Both the position numbers and the translations under genes were made by a program. This document shows positions 1 through 7,793 of a stretch of DNA of 41,337 bases, piece after piece (position 1 is the stretch's first letter; every line of letters begins with the position of its first letter). Under the pieces are notes generated by a model. That model did no database searches. It had not been told where the DNA came from and saw nothing but the letters and a program-made list of their open reading frames with translations. This stretch comes from Phycisphaerae bacterium (GTDB lineage Bacteria > Planctomycetota > Phycisphaerae > UBA1845): the NCBI GenBank assembly GCA_016929015.1, contig JAFGJQ010000061.1, positions 1 through 41,337 of the forward strand, written 5' to 3'.

Positions 1-12
1 ACAGCCTATAGC

Positions 13-609
13 CTACTTGCGAAGCGCGGACTCGATGCGGTCCAGCAGCGTATCCGGCTCGGACATCCGGCCGATGCCCGTTGCACGGCAGGCCATCCAG
101 CCTTCCTCCGGGCCGACGAGTGTGTAACCCGCGTCGCGCAGACGGGTGACGTTGGCCTGGACGAACGGGTTGGCCCACATGCGGGAGTTCATGGCGGGGG
201 CCACGATCACGGGGGTGCCGCCCTGTCCGGGCGTCGGCCCGATGGAGGCCAGCAGCGTGCTGCACAGGTCGTCGGCCAGTCCCTGGGCCACTTTGGCAAT
301 CAGGTTTGCGGTGGCGGGGGCCGCAACCAGAAGATCGGCCCGTTCCGTCAGGTGGATGTGCTGGGCGTCGAAGTCCGACTCGGCGACCCACAAGCTCGTC
401 AGCACGCGGCGGCCGGAGAGAGACTGAAACGTCGCGGGTCCCACGAAGCGGGTGGCGGCATCGGTCATGGCCACCGTCACGCCGGCGCCGCGTTGGACCA
501 GGCGCGAGACGAGGGTGCAGGTCTTGTAGGCGGCAATGCCACCGCTGACGATGACCAGCAGCTCGTACCCGTGGAGCGGTTCCGGCGCCGCGTCAGACGT
601 CGAGTGCAT
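13..609 (-). CDS. coaC: Phosphopantothenoylcysteine decarboxylase (CoaC half of Dfp)
   Basis: Flavoprotein of coenzyme A synthesis that decarboxylates 4'-phosphopantothenoylcysteine to phosphopantetheine, using FMN in the cytosol. Seen: the HFCD-type start (VSGGIAAYKT), the PAMN motif (VIVAPAMNSRMW) that binds substrate, and the ATANLIAKVA helix. The protein is about 198 residues and ends straight after this domain, so the CoaB synthetase domain of bifunctional CoaBC is absent; it may be a separate gene to the left, outside the window. I start it at the ATG at 607-609, inside the end of rpoZ (17-base overlap); the frame stays open upstream to 681 but that extension is Arg/Pro-rich shadow sequence. 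Last visible gene of the yicC-gmk-rpoZ operon. Confidence 0.9.
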   Translation of the reverse strand: MHSTSDAAPEPLHGYELLVIVSGGIAAYKTCTLVSRLVQRGAGVTVAMTDAATRFVGPATFQSLSGRRVLTSLWVAESDFDAQHIHLTERADLLVAAPATANLIAKVAQGLADDLCSTLLASIGPTPGQGGTPVIVAPAMNSRMWANPFVQANVTRLRDAGYTLVGPEEGWMACRATGIGRMSEPDTLLDRIESALRK

Positions 610-826
610 CTTCGTCGGCCTCGGCCGTCTCGTCGGCCATGACGGGTTCGATCTTTCCTTCCATGATCTCCTTGACCACAACCTCCATGTCCGTGAGGCC
701 GCGGGTCTCGACCATGGGGCGGGCGCCCTGCATCAGCTCCACCAGGCGTCGCTGGATGAGGGCGGTCAGCTTGAAGCGACCGCCGATCTTCCGGATGATG
801 TGGTCATCCTTGAGAATCTCGATCAT
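593..826 (-). CDS. rpoZ: DNA-directed RNA polymerase omega subunit
   Basis: Small RNA polymerase subunit that clamps the beta' C-terminus and helps assembly. The 77-residue product has the omega pattern: an N-terminal segment, then GGRFKLTALIQRRLVELMQGA with basic residues, then an acidic tail (MADETAEADEDALDV). Its ATG overlaps the gmk stop as ATGA (823-826), so translation is probably coupled. Position between gmk and coaC is the same as in many bacteria, which strengthens the call for such a short protein. Confidence 0.92.
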   Translation of the reverse strand: MIEILKDDHIIRKIGGRFKLTALIQRRLVELMQGARPMVETRGLTDMEVVVKEIMEGKIEPVMADETAEADEDALDV

Positions 827-1422
827 TCGGTTTCCATCTCCTTGCGTATGATGTCGAGGATCTCCTCGACGGTGTCGTCCAGCACGTCGTTGATGACGAA
901 GTACGTGTATTTGCCGCTGTCGCGGGCAAAAGCGATCTCGCCGTCGGCCTTTTCCAGACGGCGCTTCATAATCTCTTCCGACTCCGTCCGCCGGCCCGCC
1001 AGGCGGGCCTTGAGCGACTCCATATCGGGCGGCAGGACGAAGATGCGCACCGACTCCGGCATCCGCCGGGCGATCTGAAGTCCGCCCTGCACCTCGATTT
1101 CCATCACGACGTGGCGACCGCCCTCCACCGCCCTCCGCACCGGGCCGGCCGGCGTGCCGTAGCGGTGGCCCACGTATTCCGCCGTCTCGAGGAAGTCGCC
1201 CGCCTGCTCGCGGCGGGCAAACTCCTGCGGGCTGATGAATTCATACGCCGATCCGTCGGTCTCATCGCCGCGTGGGGGCCGCGTCGTGGCCGACACGCTC
1301 CAGACCGCGCCGGGCAGCCGCCGGAGCAGCTCGTTGCAGATCGAGGTCTTGCCGGTGCCCGACGGGCCGCTGATCACGATGACCTTCCCCTTTCGCGGTC
1401 CGCCGGTGCCGTCACTCGACAT
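823..1422 (-). CDS. gmk: Guanylate kinase
   Basis: Phosphorylates GMP to GDP with ATP. The 199-residue protein has the P-loop GPSGTGKT at about residues 19-26, the GMP-binding segment with SATTRPPRGDE followed by YEFISPQEF, and the lid region RRTESEEIMKRRL. The length is normal for the family. It overlaps the end of yicC by 11 bases and the start of rpoZ by 4 bases, so the four genes yicC-gmk-rpoZ-coaC look like one transcription unit. Confidence 0.96.
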   Translation of the reverse strand: MSSDGTGGPRKGKVIVISGPSGTGKTSICNELLRRLPGAVWSVSATTRPPRGDETDGSAYEFISPQEFARREQAGDFLETAEYVGHRYGTPAGPVRRAVEGGRHVVMEIEVQGGLQIARRMPESVRIFVLPPDMESLKARLAGRRTESEEIMKRRLEKADGEIAFARDSGKYTYFVINDVLDDTVEEILDIIRKEMETE

Positions 1423-2296
1423 TCTGTACCTGCTCCTTCAGTCGATCCACCAGGCTCTTGATGTCCACCACGTGCCGCGTGATCTCGGCGTCGTTGCTCT
1501 TGCTGCCGATCGTATTGGTCTCCCGGAGGATCTCCTGCGCGAGGAAGTCCAGCTTGCGTCCCGCGGGCTCGGGAGAGTCGCAGGCCTGGATGAACTGCTC
1601 CAGGTGACAGCTCAGCCGGGCGATCTCCTCGTTGACGTCGCATCGGTCGGCGAACAGCGCCACCTCGCGCACCAGCGAGTCCTCCTGCAAAGTCAACTCG
1701 ACCGAGCGCAACAGGTTATTCACCCGCTCCTGCAGCTTGATGCGATACTCGTCCACCACAACCGGGGCCCGCTCCGCGATGACCTGAAGGTGCTCGCGAA
1801 TGGCCCGGCACTGCCCCAGCAGATCGCTTCGCAGCGACTCACCCTCCCGCCGCCGCATGGCAACCAGCTCGTCCAACGCCCGGTTTGTCAGGCCGGCGAT
1901 CGTTTCCCACGCCGCGTCCTTCGTCGAGTCATCCAGTGCGGGCGCCTGGCAGACGCCCGGCAACGCCGCCAGCGTAGCCAGATCCACGACCACCTGCACG
2001 CCCGGCGGCGGCGTCACCTGCTGAACCTGCGCCAAGTAGCTCTGCAGGGCAGCGCGGTTCATGGGAACGGCCGCGTCCGGACTCTCGTCCCGGACTCTCA
2101 GCAGATACGTCAAACTGCCCCGGTTCACCCGCGTCCGGAGAAGCTTGTCCACTTCCGCCTCGAGGAACTGGAACGGCTCGGGCAGCCGAATGGCCGCCTT
2201 GAGGTACCGGTTGTTCAGGCTCCGCAGTTCCAGCGACCACGAAACTCCGTCGCACGACTGCTGGGCCATACCGTAGCCCGTCATCGATCGAATCAT
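1412..2296 (-). CDS. yicC: YicC/YloC family endoribonuclease
   Basis: Member of the YicC family; E. coli YicC is reported to be an endoribonuclease acting on small RNAs. The 294-residue protein starts with the family signature MIRSMTGYG and ends with the conserved block containing FLAQEILRETNTIGSKSND followed by a helix to the stop. Both ends are therefore intact. It sits first in the yicC-gmk-rpoZ-coaC block, 137 bases after secG, and overlaps gmk by 11 bases. Assignment to the family is firm; the RNA target in this organism is unknown. Confidence 0.94.
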   Translation of the reverse strand: MIRSMTGYGMAQQSCDGVSWSLELRSLNNRYLKAAIRLPEPFQFLEAEVDKLLRTRVNRGSLTYLLRVRDESPDAAVPMNRAALQSYLAQVQQVTPPPGVQVVVDLATLAALPGVCQAPALDDSTKDAAWETIAGLTNRALDELVAMRRREGESLRSDLLGQCRAIREHLQVIAERAPVVVDEYRIKLQERVNNLLRSVELTLQEDSLVREVALFADRCDVNEEIARLSCHLEQFIQACDSPEPAGRKLDFLAQEILRETNTIGSKSNDAEITRHVVDIKSLVDRLKEQVQNVE

Positions 2297-2433
2297 GCGT
2301 CAGGCCACCTGATGTCGTAAGAATCCCGAAACGCAGGTTTCGAGCCGATCAGACCGTTGCACGCCCGGTTGACGGAGATCGCGACGGGGGCAGAACACCA
2401 CAACACACGACGGCGATGCCGCCCGGCTGCACC

Positions 2434-2922
2434 TTACGGCGCGGGTTCTTCCGTCACCGGTTCTGCCGGGGGCGTATCTTGCACGTCCGGCGCCGCAGGC
2501 ACCTCAGTCGGCGTCTCATCGCTCTCGGACGCGGAGGGTGCCTCACCATCCGTTTCGGCCGGCTGGTCCGATCCGGATTCCTCTTCCGTTGCGGGCAGGG
2601 TCATGCCTTCCGGTGCCGCCGGAACGCCGGCCGGCGTACTGACCGTTCTGGCCGTGGTCGATGCCTTGGGCGGAGAAAAGACCCAGTTGCCCACGACCAC
2701 GAGCAGCAGGAACACCAGGGCCAAGGCGACCGTGATGATGGTGAACACGTCGCCGGTCTTGGCACCGAACGCACCACCACCGCCGCCGGCGCCGCCGAAC
2801 GCGCCCGCCAGCCCGCCGCCACGCCCCTTCTGCAAAAGCACGATCCCGATCAGCAGAAGGCACACCACGAACAGGACCACCAGCAGAACGCCCTGCAGGA
2901 AACTGTACGCCAGTAGATTCAT
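2434..2922 (-). CDS. secG: Preprotein translocase subunit SecG, with a long acidic tail
   Basis: Inner-membrane SecG of the SecYEG channel. Two hydrophobic segments are seen (about residues 8-28 and 60-82), separated by the family loop LLQKGRGGGLAGAFGG and a Gly-rich stretch. After the second helix there is a tail of about 75 residues rich in Pro, Glu, Ser and Thr, so the 162-residue product is longer than the usual 75-110; such tails vary in this family and I see no domain in it. It lies 94 bases after tpiA, and a weak promoter-like pair (2939-2968) in that gap may give it its own start. Confidence 0.88.
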   Translation of the reverse strand: MNLLAYSFLQGVLLVVLFVVCLLLIGIVLLQKGRGGGLAGAFGGAGGGGGAFGAKTGDVFTIITVALALVFLLLVVVGNWVFSPPKASTTARTVSTPAGVPAAPEGMTLPATEEESGSDQPAETDGEAPSASESDETPTEVPAAPDVQDTPPAEPVTEEPAP

Positions 2923-2938
2923 AACCGAGAGCTCTCAG

Positions 2939-2968
2939 CGTATAAGGTTATCTTCTTCACGGGGTTAA
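2939..2968 (-). promoter_or_regulatory. Possible sigma70-type promoter before secG
   Basis: Read on the minus strand: TTAACC at 2963-2968, an 18-base spacer, and TATACG at 2939-2944, 4/6 matches in each box. It would place the start about 10 bases before the secG ATG. It lies inside an apparent operon, so it would be an internal promoter. Confidence 0.35.
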
Positions 2969-3016
2969 CCGCTTGCAGGCACGCCCCGCGTCCAACATTT
3001 CACATCCGCTCAATCG

Positions 3017-3778
3017 CTACGACACCGAGTCCGCAGCGGCCGCTATGATAGCCAGAAAGTCCGCCGCCACCAAGCACGCCCCGCCCACCAGGGCCCCGTC
3101 GATGTCCGGGCACGCCATCAGGCCAGCCGCGTTGTTCGGCTTGACGCTCCCGCCGTACTGAATTCGCATGGCTGCCGCCGCATCCAGCCCAAACACCTGC
3201 GCCAGCCGCGGTCGGATGAAGGCATGCACCTCCTGGGCCTGCTCGGGCGTGGCGGTCCGCCCGGTACCGATCGCCCAAACCGGCTCGTAGGCGATGGTGA
3301 GGCGGGCGGGCGGGATGTCGCCGGCCAGGACTTCGTCCAGGTGCCGGGCCACAACCGCCTCCGTTCGGCCGGCCTCCCGCTCTTCCAGGGTCTCACCGAC
3401 GCAGTAGATCACGTCCAGACCGGCCTGCAGGGCCGCACGGACCTTCTTGTGAAGCAGTTCGCCGGTCTCGCCGAAAACCTGCCGTCGCTCGCTATGTCCG
3501 ATAATCACGCAGGCGCAGCCCGCGTCCGCCAGCATTGGGGCAGAGATTTCACCCGTGAACGCCCCCTTCGGCTCGAAGTAGCAGTTCTGCCCCCCCAGCT
3601 TGACGGGCGATTCCTTGATGGCCTCCGCCACGGTCGTCAGGGCCGTGAACGGCGGGCAGAGCGCCACGTCCACCCGGTTCTTTCCACGCAGGCCGTTCCA
3701 GACGGCTTTGGCCAGGGCTCGGGCCTCGGCCAGCGTGTTGTGCATCTTCCAGTTACCGGCGACAAAGGGTCTTCTCAT
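3017..3778 (-). CDS. tpiA: Triosephosphate isomerase
   Basis: Glycolytic/gluconeogenic interconversion of dihydroxyacetone phosphate and glyceraldehyde 3-phosphate. All catalytic residues are visible in the 253-residue protein: Lys11 in AGNWKMH, His95 in IIGHSERR, and Glu165 in AYEPVWAIGTG. The phosphate-binding GGSVKPNNA loop is near the C-terminus. Full length, intact, 17 bases after pheA, and probably co-transcribed with it and with secG downstream. Confidence 0.97.
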   Translation of the reverse strand: MRRPFVAGNWKMHNTLAEARALAKAVWNGLRGKNRVDVALCPPFTALTTVAEAIKESPVKLGGQNCYFEPKGAFTGEISAPMLADAGCACVIIGHSERRQVFGETGELLHKKVRAALQAGLDVIYCVGETLEEREAGRTEAVVARHLDEVLAGDIPPARLTIAYEPVWAIGTGRTATPEQAQEVHAFIRPRLAQVFGLDAAAAMRIQYGGSVKPNNAAGLMACPDIDGALVGGACLVAADFLAIIAAAADSVS

Positions 3779-3795
3779 CGTACAACTCTCGTGGT

Positions 3796-4881
3796 CTATA
3801 GGACTTCATCAGCCCTGGGAAACGATCCAAGCACTCGCAGTTCACTGCACAGGGGCCGGATTTTCTCGATGGCCCCTTCCACAACCGGATCGGACGCGTG
3901 CCCCTCCACGTCAATGAAGAAGGCATACTCCCACTTTTTCACGCGGCCGGGCCGCGATTCGATGTAGGTCATGTTCACCTGCGCCTGCCGAAACACGTCC
4001 AGCACGTCCACCAGCGCCCCCGGGCGATCCGCCGCGCGGAACACCAGCGAGGTCTTGTCACGCCCGGTGGGCTGGGCCGGCGACTGCCCGATAACCAGGA
4101 ACCGGGTCGTGTTCTGCGGATCGTCCTCGATCCGGTCGCAGATCTTCCCCAGGCCAAACAGCTCGGCGGCCAGCTCGTTGCCGATCGCGGCCGCCCCCGG
4201 TTCCGAGGCCGCCTGCTGGGCCGCCGCACTGGTGCTGGCCACTCCGATCGTCTTGTCTATCAGGCCGCAGTCCGTCAGGAACCGCAGGCACTGCGGGAAG
4301 ACCTCCGCCTTGGAATACACCCGCCGGACCTCCTCCAGCTTCAGGTTGCCCAGCAGATGATGATGGACGGCCAGGTAGATCTCCGCACACACTTTCACGT
4401 CGTGCCGGGCGAACGCGTCCAGCGAGTCCACCACCCCGCCGCCGGAGGTGTTTTCGATGGGCACGACGGCCAGATCCACGTGCTCGCGTTCCACCTCGCC
4501 GAACAGGGCGTCAATATGGCGAAGGGGCTCGTACTCGACGGTCGCCCCGAATTTCCGGGTGGCCGCCACGTGGGAGTAGCTCCCGGCCGGCCCGAGATAG
4601 GCGATCCGGGGCGGTTTTTCGAGCGAGAACGAGCCGCTCATCAGCTCCCGATAAATCGCCAGCAGGGTCCGCTCAGCCAGGGGACCGGTATTGCCGGCCT
4701 TCACCCGGTCCAGCACTTCCCGCTCTCGGTCAGGGCGATACGTAGCGATGCCGGCCTCCGCCTTGAGGCGGCCGATGTCCAGCACCAGCCCGGCCCGTTG
4801 GTTCAGCAGGCATACGATCTGCTCGTCCAGGGCATCAATCTGCCGCCGGACGTCGTCCAATTGCCGGTTCGGTTCCGTCAC
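3796..4881 (-). CDS. pheA: Bifunctional chorismate mutase / prephenate dehydratase (P-protein)
   Basis: Makes phenylpyruvate from chorismate through prephenate for phenylalanine synthesis. Three domains in order: AroQ-type chorismate mutase (about 1-90, DDVRRQIDALDEQIVCLLNQR), prephenate dehydratase (about 92-275, starting YLGPAGSYSH and including the NTTRF catalytic motif), and an ACT domain (about 283-361) with the ESRPG phenylalanine-binding motif. I choose the GTG at 4879-4881 because the chorismate mutase begins there and it gives the standard 361 residues. The frame stays open upstream, but that part is an Arg/Ser-rich shadow of the next gene. Feedback control by Phe through the ACT domain is expected from the family. 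Confidence 0.94.
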   Translation of the reverse strand: MTEPNRQLDDVRRQIDALDEQIVCLLNQRAGLVLDIGRLKAEAGIATYRPDREREVLDRVKAGNTGPLAERTLLAIYRELMSGSFSLEKPPRIAYLGPAGSYSHVAATRKFGATVEYEPLRHIDALFGEVEREHVDLAVVPIENTSGGGVVDSLDAFARHDVKVCAEIYLAVHHHLLGNLKLEEVRRVYSKAEVFPQCLRFLTDCGLIDKTIGVASTSAAAQQAASEPGAAAIGNELAAELFGLGKICDRIEDDPQNTTRFLVIGQSPAQPTGRDKTSLVFRAADRPGALVDVLDVFRQAQVNMTYIESRPGRVKKWEYAFFIDVEGHASDPVVEGAIEKIRPLCSELRVLGSFPRADEVL

Positions 4882-4981
4882 GAAGCGCCCCGCTACCGCT
4901 CCCACCGTCAGTGGCGAACCGCTTTTTCTACGGCGGGAGCCCGGCGCTGTCAATCGCCCGGCGTGCGGCCTGATTCGGCGG

Positions 4982-5554
4982 TCAGGAACGGCCCTCCCCG
5001 AAGACCTGGGCCGTGAACGTCTCCAGGATGGCCCGGGGGTCTTTGTAGGCGTCCGTGTCCAGGCCGGCCTTGCGGCCGAGCTGCTGGAGGTACGTCTGGC
5101 GGTCCCAGCCCTGCTCCACGGGCACCTGGGGCAGGAACAGCCCCCGGTGACCGCCAAGGGTCAGGATCACGCCGTCGCGGCCGACTTTCACGTCCTCGGG
5201 TCCGCTCACGGGGGTAGGCGGTCCCATGACCGAAATCTCAATGTCGATCTGCCCCAACTCCCCCGACTGAATGCGGAAACCCTCAAATCGCGGGTCGTGG
5301 CAGGCCTGCACGGCGTTGTGGACAACGTTTTCATAGAGCGGCTCGTGCGGCAGGACAGACCCGATACACCCACGAAGCATCCCGCCCTTGCGTAGCGTCA
5401 CAAATGCCGCGCCGTGCGCCCGCAGGGTGTCGTCCAGCCGCGGGTCGTCCTTTGCCGGCCGAAGCTGCTCGCCCGAACGGATCAGCATCTCCACCTGCGT
5501 GCGGGCGAGTTCGAGAAGTGTTCTCTGCTGGGTGTCAGTCAACGGTCCGCTCAT
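4982..5554 (-). CDS. AMMECR1-domain protein
   Basis: A 190-residue stand-alone AMMECR1-family protein. The family hallmark LRGCIGS is present (KGGMLRGCIGSVLPHEPL), followed by the conserved PRFEGF and the IEISVMGPP strand. The biochemical role of the domain is not settled; in some bacteria it occurs with Memo and radical-SAM partners, none of which are seen here. The ATG (5552-5554) overlaps the stop of the SDR gene as ATGA, so translation is probably coupled. The frame continues upstream to 5866 but that part is out-of-frame SDR sequence. Confidence 0.88.
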   Translation of the reverse strand: MSGPLTDTQQRTLLELARTQVEMLIRSGEQLRPAKDDPRLDDTLRAHGAAFVTLRKGGMLRGCIGSVLPHEPLYENVVHNAVQACHDPRFEGFRIQSGELGQIDIEISVMGPPTPVSGPEDVKVGRDGVILTLGGHRGLFLPQVPVEQGWDRQTYLQQLGRKAGLDTDAYKDPRAILETFTAQVFGEGRS

Positions 5555-6294
5555 CGAATGCTCCGTCCGCCGTCCACGTTGAGGATCTGCCCAGTGACAT
5601 AATCGCCACTTTCCGCCAAAAACCGCACGGTTCGTGCGATGTCCTCCGGCGTGCCGGCCCGCTTCAGCGGTACTTTGTCCACAAGACGTTGCCGAACCTC
5701 GTCCCCGTAGTCTTCCGGAAACATCGCGATGCCCGGTGCGACGCTGTTCACCTGCACAGTGGGAGCCAGGGCCCGCGCCAGGGCCTTGGTCAGGCAGGCC
5801 AGCGCCGCCTTGGAAGCGCAGTAGGCCAGGTGCTCCGGCCAGGGACGGTCCGCCGCGATGTCGCAAAGGTTGATGATCTTCCCGCCGGCCCGAAGCAGAT
5901 GCTCTCGGGCGGCGGCGGCCAGCGCCACGGGCGCCGTGACGTTGATCCGCATCGTCCGGTCCCAGTCTTCAATGGAGAAGCTCTGCAACGTCATCCGTTC
6001 GAATATGGAGGCGTTGTTGACCAGGATCTCCAATCCGCCCAGGGCGGCCACGGTCCGCTCCACGATCTCGCCGGCAGCCTCCGGACGTCGCAGGTCGCCG
6101 GACACGATCTCGCACCGGCGTCCCGCGGCGACGATTCTGTCGGCCACACCTCGGGCGTCTCCGCACGATTCGTGGCAGTGCAGGGCAATGTCGCAGCCCG
6201 CGCCGGCAAGTTCCAGGGCGATGGCCCGCCCCACGCGGCGGGCGCCGCCGGTCACCAGCGCCACCGTACCTTCCAGCTTCACCGGGCACCTCAC
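5551..6294 (-). CDS. SDR oxidoreductase, FolM/PTR1-like pteridine reductase
   Basis: NADPH-type short-chain dehydrogenase of 247 residues. The cofactor motif is TGGARRVG, matching the TGxxxRxG form of pteridine reductases rather than the usual TGxxxGxG. The active site has YCASK (Tyr-xxx-Lys), and the usual catalytic Ser is replaced by the NLCDIAADRP segment, where FolM and PTR1 also carry Asp. The C-terminal VNSVAPG and the NVDGGR end are standard. I infer reduction of a dihydropterin (tetrahydrofolate or tetrahydromonapterin); substrate is not proven. GTG start at 6294 overlaps the preceding stop as GTGA. A second in-frame GTG lies 12 bases downstream. Confidence 0.85.
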   Translation of the reverse strand: MRCPVKLEGTVALVTGGARRVGRAIALELAGAGCDIALHCHESCGDARGVADRIVAAGRRCEIVSGDLRRPEAAGEIVERTVAALGGLEILVNNASIFERMTLQSFSIEDWDRTMRINVTAPVALAAAAREHLLRAGGKIINLCDIAADRPWPEHLAYCASKAALACLTKALARALAPTVQVNSVAPGIAMFPEDYGDEVRQRLVDKVPLKRAGTPEDIARTVRFLAESGDYVTGQILNVDGGRSIR

Positions 6295-6719
6295 TCACCA
6301 GACGAGGGCGGACCCGGCGGTCGCTCATCCTCTTCCGCCGCCTCATCCGGCAGTCGATGCTGCGACCACACGTCATCCACGGGCGTCGGCGCCGCCTTCT
6401 GGTGGGCCAGCCGCCGGCGGTACTGTCGCGAGGCCGCCACCAGGGCAAGGGCCGCCACGATGAACACAAGCAGGAGAATCGTACCGTAGACAAGCGCCGC
6501 CGTGGCGACCACCTTCTGCTCGCGGTTCGCAGGCATCGTGCTTGGGGGCGCAGGCGGCTCAATCACGATGCCATCGGGTGCGGAATCGTGGCGAAACATG
6601 CCCAGGCCCAGCGCCAACAACAACAGCCCCACGCCCACCAACAGCACCACCAAGGCCAGCCGCACGCGTTGTGGACCCTGCGTGTCGCCGTTCAGGACGT
6701 CACTGCGATATCTTGTCAT
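6291..6719 (-). CDS. Hypothetical small membrane protein, two TM segments
   Basis: Not recognised. The 142-residue product has a short basic N-terminus, a first hydrophobic helix (about residues 21-41), a Pro-rich loop, a second hydrophobic helix (about 72-94, LVYGTILLLVFIVAALALVA), then a basic patch (RQYRRRL) and an acidic, Pro-rich tail. By the positive-inside rule both ends are cytoplasmic. Its ATG overlaps the dnaJ stop and its stop overlaps the SDR start, so it is firmly inside the operon. That tight packing is the main support that it is a real gene. Confidence 0.75.
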   Translation of the reverse strand: MTRYRSDVLNGDTQGPQRVRLALVVLLVGVGLLLLALGLGMFRHDSAPDGIVIEPPAPPSTMPANREQKVVATAALVYGTILLLVFIVAALALVAASRQYRRRLAHQKAAPTPVDDVWSQHRLPDEAAEEDERPPGPPSSGE

Positions 6720-7690
6720 GGCTTCCCCGTTCGCCAGCGGACATTCGCCCGCGGGTCTTCGTTCAAGGCGTCCCGGAGCTGCTCCAGCAGCCGCCGCTGC
6801 TTCTCATCCAACGACCGTGGCGCCACAACCTGGACGGCCACAATCTGATCCCCCGCCGTCCCGGTCGGCGGCTGGATGCCTTTGCCCCGCAAACGCAGCC
6901 GGGCCCCGCTGGACGTGCCGGGCGGAATCGTCAGCGTGACCGGCCCAGAGAGCGTGGGGACCTCCAACTTCGCCCCCAACGCGGCCTCCACAATGGAAAT
7001 CGGCAGATCCACATGAATGTCCAGCCCATCGCGCCGGAAATACGGATGCCGACCAACCTCACACCGCAGATAGAGATGGCCGGCGGCACCGCCCGACCGG
7101 CCGGAACCGCCCCGACCGCGGATGCGGATGCGGCTGCCATCTTCCACGCCGGCGGGTACCTTCACCTGCAGCGTCTCTCGATCCTTCCCATCCGAGTGAA
7201 GGGTCACATCCACGGTGGTGCCACGCACCGCTTCTTCGAAGGACAGCCGGACGACTCTCTCTTCATCCCGGCCCGGGGTCGGCTGCGCGGCCGCCCTGCG
7301 TCTTCGTCCGGTCCGAGCGGCGCCCCCGCCGAACAGATCGCCGAACACGCTCGCCCCGCTTCCCCCGCCGCCGAACGCACTGAACAGGTCCTGCAGATCA
7401 TCGAACGGAATCTGCGAACCCCCGCCCCAGGTGTAGACCCGCTGGCCGGTCGGCTGCGTCTCCCAGCGCCCGACCGCGGCGTCCCCGAACTGGTCATACT
7501 CGGCCCGCTTGTCCTTGTGGCCGAGCACGTCATAGGCGGCCTGCACCTCCTTGAAGCGCCCTTCCGCGGAGGGATCGTTCGGGTTGCGGTCCGGGTGATA
7601 CTTCTTAATCAGGCGGCGATACGCCCGCTTGATCTCGTCGGCCGAGGCCGTACGGTCAACGCCAAGAACTTCGTAATAGTCACGTCCCAT
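6716..7690 (-). CDS. DnaJ/CbpA-like co-chaperone without zinc finger
   Basis: Hsp40 partner of DnaK. In order: J-domain (about 1-68) with the essential HPD in KKYHPDRN, a Gly/Phe-rich linker (AFGGGGSGASVFGDLFGGGA), then two beta-rich substrate-binding domains to residue 324. The CxxCxGxG zinc-finger repeats of true DnaJ are absent, so this is the CbpA or type II class. I use the ATG at 7688-7690 because the J-domain starts at once (MGRDYYEVLGV); an upstream in-frame start at 7714 is possible. First gene of the long minus-strand cluster, with a good promoter 45 bases ahead. No CIRCE-like inverted repeat was seen. Confidence 0.93.
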   Translation of the reverse strand: MGRDYYEVLGVDRTASADEIKRAYRRLIKKYHPDRNPNDPSAEGRFKEVQAAYDVLGHKDKRAEYDQFGDAAVGRWETQPTGQRVYTWGGGSQIPFDDLQDLFSAFGGGGSGASVFGDLFGGGAARTGRRRRAAAQPTPGRDEERVVRLSFEEAVRGTTVDVTLHSDGKDRETLQVKVPAGVEDGSRIRIRGRGGSGRSGGAAGHLYLRCEVGRHPYFRRDGLDIHVDLPISIVEAALGAKLEVPTLSGPVTLTIPPGTSSGARLRLRGKGIQPPTGTAGDQIVAVQVVAPRSLDEKQRRLLEQLRDALNEDPRANVRWRTGKP

Positions 7691-7734
7691 CGCTGTTGCT
7701 GGAATCCAAATCACAGGGTGGCAGTCGGTTACCG

Positions 7735-7763
7735 ATTATAGACCGACTCCGCCGCGTTGAAAA
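7735..7763 (-). promoter_or_regulatory. Sigma70-type promoter for the dnaJ-led operon
   Basis: On the minus strand: TTTTCA (7758-7763, 4/6), a 17-base spacer, and a perfect TATAAT (7735-7740). Transcription would begin near 7728 and give a leader of about 40 bases before the dnaJ ATG. It lies in the short divergent gap between dnaJ and the nitrilase gene. Confidence 0.65.
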
Positions 7764-7793
7764 GCTGGCCGGGCACACCTACCATGCCGCTCG

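Noticed and set aside
1235-2320. Plus-strand open frame opposite yicC
   Set aside because: Shadow of yicC and gmk; His/Gln/Arg-rich with no domain.
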